Source of the DNA: Desulfovibrionaceae bacterium
GTDB taxonomy: Bacteria; Desulfobacterota; Desulfovibrionia; Desulfovibrionales; Desulfovibrionaceae
Assembly (NCBI GenBank): GCA_031082225.1
Contig: JAVHLG010000018.1
Location: 1 to 58,500 of the forward strand
Length of the DNA stretch: 58,500 nt
Direction of reading: 5' to 3'
Shown here: positions 53,803 through 58,500 of the stretch, one piece after another
How positions within the stretch are numbered: the stretch's first letter is position 1
Layout: each line of letters starts with the position of its first letter
Notes under the pieces: generated by a model
Databases searched by the model: none
Told to the model about the DNA's origin: nothing
Seen by the model: only the letters and a program-made list of their open reading frames with translations
Position numbers and translations under genes: made by a program

Positions 53803-54051
53803 TCAATAGAATATGCAGCCGCCGGTATAGCCTCTGTTTTTCATGCACTGGTCCGTTTGCTCGGACACGGTGCGCAAGGTGTTGTCCGGATAGGGCGGGG
53901 TGTTGGCCGTCAGGGCGGCCTGGCTGTAGCAGTCCGTATAGTCGCCATTGATCTGGGCGAGGGATTTCTCCGGGGCGCTATAGGGCGGTTTTGTGCATCC
54001 GACCGTGAGAAAGGCCGCACAAAGAAAACCGAGAATCAGATGGCGTTGCAT
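53803..54051 (-). CDS. Small lipoprotein with four extra Cys residues
   Basis: 82 aa. The signal peptide ends in lipobox LTVGC (Cys19). The mature part of about 64 residues has Cys in DCYS, QCMK and GGCIFY, which could form disulfides in the periplasm. GGAGG precedes the ATG. No family is recognised; the layout resembles small stress or cell-envelope lipoproteins. Confidence 0.75.
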   Translation of the reverse strand: MQRHLILGFLCAAFLTVGCTKPPYSAPEKSLAQINGDYTDCYSQAALTANTPPYPDNTLRTVSEQTDQCMKNRGYTGGCIFY

Positions 54052-54375
54052 GAAACCTCCCGTTCCGGGAAAGGGTATGTCGTTATGGCGTCCCGTGCCG
54101 CTTTGCCTGTCGCGGTCCGTTCGGATAGTGCCCGCGTGCCGGTCCGTTAGGTTTGCAGGCGAAATACCCCACGGACCGTATTTTGCGTGTACCACAGTCC
54201 GCAAGGGATGTCATGCCCGGAATGCCCGGCGGGAGCGCGTGCCGGACTGCGTCCCTGCCGGGCCGGGGGGACCGGAGGAGGGCTTCCCGTACCGGGTCGT
54301 GGGACAAGGCGGTATTTTCTTATGTTAAACTTGTCATAATTGACTCTTTTTGTCATGCGCGATTAGGCATATGTC
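54052..54375. other. Leader region of tupA with three spaced TGTCAT words
   Basis: No gene is seen. TGTCAT occurs at 54332, 54351 and 54372, about two helical turns apart, the last at the start codon. The dyad GTCA-TAAT-TGAC lies at 54333-54344. These are candidate operator sites for tungstate control. Confidence 0.4.
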
Positions 54376-55215
54376 ATGAATACCATAAAAGCGTTCCTCA
54401 TCCTTTCGGCCCTGGGCATGTTGTTTGGAAATTCCCTCTGTCTGGCTGCGGACGGCCAGCTCAAACCCCTGATGTTGGCGACCACCACGTCCACGGCCGA
54501 AACCGGCCTGCTGGACAAGATCGTGGATGTGTTCGCCAAGGAAAAGGGCATCGAACTCAAGTATGTGGCCGTGGGCACGGGCAAGGCCCTGGAGATCGCC
54601 AGGAACTGCGATGCGGACGTGGTTTTGGTGCATGCCCCGGACGCGGAGAAGGCCTTTGTGGCCGCAGGCAACGGCCTGGACCGCAAGGAAGTCATGTACA
54701 ACGACTTCGTGCTGGTGGGCCCCAAAGCCGATCCTGCCAAGACCACGGGCAAGGACATCCGGGCCGCCTTGACCCGCATCCATGGGGATAAGGCGCTGTT
54801 CATCAGCCGTGGCGACAATTCCGGCACACACATGCTGGAGAAGAAGCTGCTCAAGGAGCTCAAAATCGATCCGGCCGTCTCTGACACGTATCTGGAAAGC
54901 GGACAGGGCATGTCCGCCACCGTGCGCATGGCGTCCGAAAAGGGCGGCTATACCCTGTGCGATCGGGCCTCCTGGAATTTTTTCTCCGCCAACCAGGGCG
55001 ACAAGAACCCCCTGGCCATTCTGGTCGAGGGTGATCCGGCGTTGCTCAACCGGTACAGCGTAATGCGCGTCAATCCGGAAAAGTGCACCAAGACCGATCC
55101 GGCCCTGGCCAAGGTGTTTCTGGACTGGTGGTCCACACCCCAGGCCAAGGAGATGATCAGCGGCCACACCAAAAACGGATCCACCCTGTACGTTTACGGC
55201 CCCGCCCCGCAGTAG
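54376..55215 (+). CDS. tupA: Tungstate-binding protein TupA (orphan)
   Basis: 279 aa. A signal peptide (AFLILSALGMLFGNSLCLAA) is followed by the TupA/WtpA-like pattern: LATTTSTAETGLLDKIVDVF with the oxyanion-binding TTTST motif, VGTGKALEIARNCDADVVLVHAP, FISRGDNSGTHMLEKKLL, and YTLCDRASW. It binds tungstate with very high affinity in the periplasm. No tupB or tupC follows; it may work with ModB of 27089 and an ATPase elsewhere. The ribosome site is weak. A terminator-like hairpin follows. Confidence 0.9.
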   Translation: MNTIKAFLILSALGMLFGNSLCLAADGQLKPLMLATTTSTAETGLLDKIVDVFAKEKGIELKYVAVGTGKALEIARNCDADVVLVHAPDAEKAFVAAGNGLDRKEVMYNDFVLVGPKADPAKTTGKDIRAALTRIHGDKALFISRGDNSGTHMLEKKLLKELKIDPAVSDTYLESGQGMSATVRMASEKGGYTLCDRASWNFFSANQGDKNPLAILVEGDPALLNRYSVMRVNPEKCTKTDPALAKVFLDWWSTPQAKEMISGHTKNGSTLYVYGPAPQ

Positions 55216-55371
55216 GAAGCGCCACCCGACCCTGCCGCAGGGCGTCCGTGTCGCCGGACGCCTGCGGGATTCTTTCCTGCCGCCGCTTTCATGGCGCGTT
55301 GGGCAATGCGGCGGTGAACTCGTCATCGACGCGGGCGGGCCGGAAAGGCCCGCCTGATCAGTCAGCAAACA

Positions 55372-55412
55372 GCAGGCCGAAGGTCCGCTCTCGGGCGGTC
55401 CTTCGGCCTGCG
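55372..55412. terminator. Terminator-like hairpin between tupA and the permease gene
   Basis: GCAGGCCGAAGG and CCTTCGGCCTGC form a perfect 12-bp stem; the intervening bases pair further (GTCCG with CGGTC in part). It lies between convergent genes and has no long T-run. Confidence 0.6.
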
Positions 55413-55488
55413 CTTTGTGGTCCGTCCGGGGGGCCGGACGAAGGCTTGGGGCGCACCCTGTCGATCCACGCCATGCGCCCGCCGCCAC

Positions 55489-56874
55489 CTATCCGGAAAC
55501 GGCTTTCCGGGCCTGGGCGTCTGCTGTGGCGGGGCTGGCGGCCATGATGGTTCGGCCGGTTATCCGGCGATAGATCCACTCCAGGCCGAAGCATACGGGC
55601 AAAAGCCCGAGCATGGTCCAAAAGGCCGGGGGGGAGTGGACAAACATGTTTTGTCCAAGCACGCTCAAAAGGGCCAGACACAGGAGGATGGAGAGCCAGA
55701 TCAGGGCGGGGTTTCCCTTGGTGGCGGCCCGCAGGCGCAGGTGCGAGGCGGCCACGGCGGCGTAGATGAAGAGGAAGGCCCCGCTGCCCATCATGGCCAC
55801 GCTGGAGAGATCGAAAAAAAGCACGAAAACGAGCACAAGCGCCGTGGTCAACACAAGTCCTTCCGGGGCGCGCTTCCACATCATGCGGTCGAAAACCGCC
55901 GGAAGTTCCCCGTCCCGGGCGATCATGTAGCAGACGTTGGCCGCTCCGAAGAGCGTGGCGTTGAGGGCGGCGGCCGTGGCGAAAAGCGCGCCCACGGCGA
56001 TGAAGGTGAACCCGTTCGCCCCCATGAAGGTTCCAGCCGCCTCGGACAGGGCGTAATCCCGGGCCGCGTCGATGGCAGGCAGGGACAGATGGCCGAGTAC
56101 GGCCAGGGACACCCCGAGATAGACCACAAAGACGGAGCACACCGACACGTAGAGGGCCTTGGGCAGTGTCCGGGCCGGGTCGGCCATGTCTCCGGCGGCG
56201 TTGGCCACGAGTCCGAAGCCCTCGTAGGCGATAAAGAGCATGCCGCCTCCGAACATGATCCCTGTCGCGGGCGCCCAGCCGGAGGTGGAAAGGCCCTTCC
56301 AGTCGGCCGTGGCGCAGCCCCAGACGGCGAAAACGGTCAACACGCCGAGATTCACGGCCACGGTTATCAATTCCGAGCGGCCGACAGACGCCGCGCCCAG
56401 GACATTGACCCCGGCGAAAAGCAGCACGGCCCCGGCGGCGACGGCCTTGGGCAGCCAGGGGGACTGGAGGTGGGGGAGAAAGGTCATCAGATACCCGGCG
56501 AAGCCGGCGGCGTACATGGCCAGGGCGATGACGTAGCCGACCCACATGTAGATGTTCAATCCGCCGCAGACGACACCGTCGCCAAGGCCGCGAACGAGAA
56601 ATTCCACGGCGCCGCCCTTGGTGGGGAAGCATGAGCCGAGCCTGGCGTAGTTGTACGAGGTGGCCAGGGCCACGACTCCTCCCAGGAGGAAGGACAGCCA
56701 CAGGGCCGATCCGGCCACATGGGCGGCCGCGCCGAATATGGCGTAGACGCCGCCGCCGACCATGCCGCCGATGCCGATGGCGATGGCGGAAAAAAGCCCG
56801 AGCTGCTTGTTTCCGCCGGGGGTGGGGGGGGCGCCGGTTGTGGTGGCTGTACTGGCCGGGGCGTGTGGTGGCAT
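55489..56874 (-). CDS. APC-superfamily amino acid permease
   Basis: 461 aa, 12 membrane segments. The first helix carries the family motif FSAIAIGIGGMVGGGVYAIFG, where the Gly-rich break binds substrate, and YNYARLGSCFPTKGGAVEFL is the family loop after helix 2. The substrate is an amino acid or polyamine not fixed by sequence. ATG 56874 with AAGGA upstream is preferred over an upstream in-frame start at 56958. It stands alone, convergent with tupA. Confidence 0.88.
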   Translation of the reverse strand: MPPHAPASTATTTGAPPTPGGNKQLGLFSAIAIGIGGMVGGGVYAIFGAAAHVAGSALWLSFLLGGVVALATSYNYARLGSCFPTKGGAVEFLVRGLGDGVVCGGLNIYMWVGYVIALAMYAAGFAGYLMTFLPHLQSPWLPKAVAAGAVLLFAGVNVLGAASVGRSELITVAVNLGVLTVFAVWGCATADWKGLSTSGWAPATGIMFGGGMLFIAYEGFGLVANAAGDMADPARTLPKALYVSVCSVFVVYLGVSLAVLGHLSLPAIDAARDYALSEAAGTFMGANGFTFIAVGALFATAAALNATLFGAANVCYMIARDGELPAVFDRMMWKRAPEGLVLTTALVLVFVLFFDLSSVAMMGSGAFLFIYAAVAASHLRLRAATKGNPALIWLSILLCLALLSVLGQNMFVHSPPAFWTMLGLLPVCFGLEWIYRRITGRTIMAASPATADAQARKAVSG

Positions 56875-57033
56875 GGCCTTTCCTTGGGTGTGGTTGAAAA
56901 AGGAGCGACGCCCTAGATTATATCCCGGTTTTAAACAAAGGAAAATGAAAAAATTCACGGAGATGCATGCGACAGGGCAGCGGCGGGGAGCGCTCTGGGG
57001 GTGCCAGCGGGCGGCGGCGGGGCGGGTGCGCTC

Positions 57034-57068
57034 AAAAAAAACGGGGACAGGCTGTCAGCCTGTCCCCG
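57034..57068 (-). terminator. Intrinsic terminator of the tRNA-CAU gene
   Basis: On the minus strand CGGGGACAGGCTG and CAGCCTGTCCCCG form a 13-bp stem followed by eight T. It begins 13 bases after the tRNA 3' end. Confidence 0.9.
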
Positions 57069-57080
57069 CAGGGTCAATCG

Positions 57081-57157
57081 TGGTAGCGAGGGAGGGACTT
57101 GAACCCCCGACACTGCGGATATGAGCCGCATGCTCTAACCACCTGAGCTACCTCGCC
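57081..57157 (-). tRNA. tRNA with CAT anticodon, probably tRNA-Met (elongator)
   Basis: 77 bases with encoded CCA. Acceptor GGCGAGG pairs with CCTCGCT (one G-U), the D arm holds AGCTCAGGTGGTTAGAGC, and the anticodon loop CTCATAT gives CAT. T arm GGGGGTTCAAGTCCC. It is not an initiator: the acceptor begins with a paired G-U. An isoleucine tRNA whose CAT is modified to lysidine cannot be excluded. Confidence 0.85.
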
Positions 57158-57357
57158 GTACAACCTCCCGCACGCGGGAGACGGGCTTAATACACATTCG
57201 TCCCGTCTTTGGCAAGACGTTGACCGGTGCGAATCGAAAAAGCCCCCCACGCCCGACCAAAACGCCGTCGCCACCGCGAAACCGTCTTGCAATCCCCGCC
57301 TGAGTCGGCCACATTTCCCCCGGCCGCATCGGCCGCAACCCCAACCCAGGCGGCGAC

Positions 57358-58482
57358 ATGACCATCCCCTACAATTACCTGCGCGCCCGCATCCGCGTGG
57401 CGAATATCGTGGACAACTATAAAGCCCTGTGCCGCCCCGGCGGCGAAACCATCCCGGTCATCAAGGCCGACGCCTACGGCCACGGCCTGATTCCCGTGGC
57501 CCGCGCCCTGTCCGCCGCCGGGGCCGCCACCTTCGCCGTGGGCACGGTCGAAGAGGCCGTGGCCCTGCGCATATCCGGCATCCCCGGGCGCATCATCTCC
57601 CTTCTTGGACCCATCGACGCCGACCAGTGCCAGACCCTGTGGGCCTACGATGTCATCCCCTTCGTGCACCATGCCGACCAGTTGCATCTGCTGGCCGGGG
57701 TCGCACGGCATATGGACGCCTCTCTTGGCGTGGCCCTGAAATGCGACACGGGCATGCGGCGTCTGGGCTTCACCCGCAAGGAGGCCGCCGAGGCCGCCCG
57801 GATCATCACCGCCGCCCCGAACCTGCATGTGGCCATGCTCAGTTCCCATCTGGCCACGGCCGACGACCCCGAGGACGTGGATTATGTGGCGGCCCAGATT
57901 CAGGAATTCATTGCCATTGGCGACACCTTGCGTCAGGCCGGGTTGACCTTCCAGAGCAATCTGGCCAACTCCGCCGCCATCCTGGCCCACCCCGCAGCCC
58001 ACTTCGATTCCCGCCGGGCAGGGATCGCCCTTTACGGCGGCAACCCCTTTCACGGCACCCCCCTGGCCCATCTGGGGCGGGGCCTCAAACCGGCCATGGA
58101 CGTGGCCACCCGCATCGTCTCCGTCCACGACCTGGCCCCGGGCCAGTCCATCAGCTACGGCCGCACCTTCACCGCGCCCGACGCCATGCGCGTGGCCGTG
58201 GTGGCCGCCGGATACGCCGACGCCTACAGCCGCAGCCTCTCCAACACCGGCTTCATGCTGCTTGGCGACACCCGTGTGCCCATCTGCGGCCGGGTCTGCA
58301 TGCAGCTCACGGCCGTGGACGTCTCCGAAGTGCCTGCCGCCAAACCTGGCGACGAGATCTTGCTGCTCGGCGGCCAGGGCGAAGAGGCCATCACCCCCGA
58401 TGATCTGGCTGAATGGTGGGGCACCATCTCCTACGAACCCCTGTGCCTGCTCGGCCTAAACCCCCGCGAATACATCGACTAG
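57358..58482 (+). CDS. alr: Alanine racemase
   Basis: 374 aa. PLP enzyme that makes D-alanine for peptidoglycan. The PLP Lys is in VIKADAYGHG near residue 36, the catalytic Tyr in SYGRTFT near residue 262 and further family signatures include KCDTGMRRLGF, NLANSAAIL, RAGIALYG and CGRVCMQLTAVDV. It lacks none of the standard regions. Start ATG 57358 is the first Met of the frame. Confidence 0.95.
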   Translation: MTIPYNYLRARIRVANIVDNYKALCRPGGETIPVIKADAYGHGLIPVARALSAAGAATFAVGTVEEAVALRISGIPGRIISLLGPIDADQCQTLWAYDVIPFVHHADQLHLLAGVARHMDASLGVALKCDTGMRRLGFTRKEAAEAARIITAAPNLHVAMLSSHLATADDPEDVDYVAAQIQEFIAIGDTLRQAGLTFQSNLANSAAILAHPAAHFDSRRAGIALYGGNPFHGTPLAHLGRGLKPAMDVATRIVSVHDLAPGQSISYGRTFTAPDAMRVAVVAAGYADAYSRSLSNTGFMLLGDTRVPICGRVCMQLTAVDVSEVPAAKPGDEILLLGGQGEEAITPDDLAEWWGTISYEPLCLLGLNPREYID

Positions 58483-58500
58483 ACGCAGTGGGGAGGCGGG

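Noticed and set aside
53531-53809. A 92-codon gene before the small lipoprotein gene
   Set aside because: It runs through the 16-bp tandem repeat, has a high Arg content and no family, and lacks a good ribosome site.
1-58500. CRISPR array, insertion sequence or prophage
   Set aside because: No regularly spaced repeat, transposase motif or run of phage genes was seen anywhere in the window.

Overview
The window looks like chromosomal DNA of a high-GC, anaerobic, sulfate-reducing bacterium of the Desulfovibrionaceae type. The evidence is an HdrA/MvhADG soluble hydrogenase locus using selenocysteine, a class I (oxygen-sensitive, two-subunit) fumarase, a TunR-type tungstate/molybdate regulator (a family known from sulfate reducers), many histidine kinases, sigma-54 activators and chemoreceptors, and a tRNA-Sec gene. 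No prophage, insertion sequence or CRISPR array was seen. The genus is an inference; no 16S gene or ribosomal protein is present.

Layout. 1-1555: fumarase alpha/beta operon between two hairpin terminators. 1940-4128 (minus): EF-hand/LysM lipoprotein, TPR protein and a receiver protein lacking its phospho-acceptor Asp; the TPR gene ends in an 87-bp tandem duplication. 4366-4459: selC. 4590-13840: a sigma-54 activator divergent from a TauE/SafE-type transporter, followed by a small membrane protein, a degenerate activator, a NifX/NifB-like protein and a dense set of histidine kinases and receivers. 14014-14738 (minus): dicluster ferredoxin and IscU-like scaffold. 16342-23098: double-length HdrA, MvhD, MvhG, MvhA and a maturation protease; HdrA, MvhD and MvhA each carry one in-frame UGA with a well-placed bacterial SECIS hairpin, so three consecutive selenoproteins are interrupted by apparent stops. 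23267-27769: TunR divergent from a small operon ending in modA-modB with no modC. 28042-38817: M23 endopeptidase, MscS channel, GluR0-like potassium channel, RND efflux pair and an ornithine-cyclodeaminase-family enzyme. 39005-43196: DHA2 exporter, OsmC protein, chemoreceptor. 43658-51157: a complete 2-aminoethylphosphonate (AEP) uptake and degradation operon (substrate-binding protein, ATPase, fused permease, PhnX, PbfA-like lyase, PhnW). 51263-58482: Cache chemoreceptor, small lipoprotein, orphan TupA, APC-family permease, tRNA-CAU and alanine racemase.

How the parts fit. selC at 4.4 kb supplies the tRNA needed to translate the three UGA codons at 16-22 kb. HdrA-MvhDGA should be a cytoplasmic H2-oxidising, flavin-bifurcating module; its usual HdrB/HdrC partners are not in this window. 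Tungstate and molybdate uptake (modAB, tupA) and TunR fit the need for Mo/W enzymes. The AEP operon gives a route from AEP, and from its 1-hydroxy derivative, to acetaldehyde and phosphate. The strongest candidates for novelty are the triple-selenoprotein operon with its long leader, the phosphorelay cassette around the transporter with a non-canonical sigma-54-like protein, the pseudo-receiver, and the channel pair MscS/GluR0.
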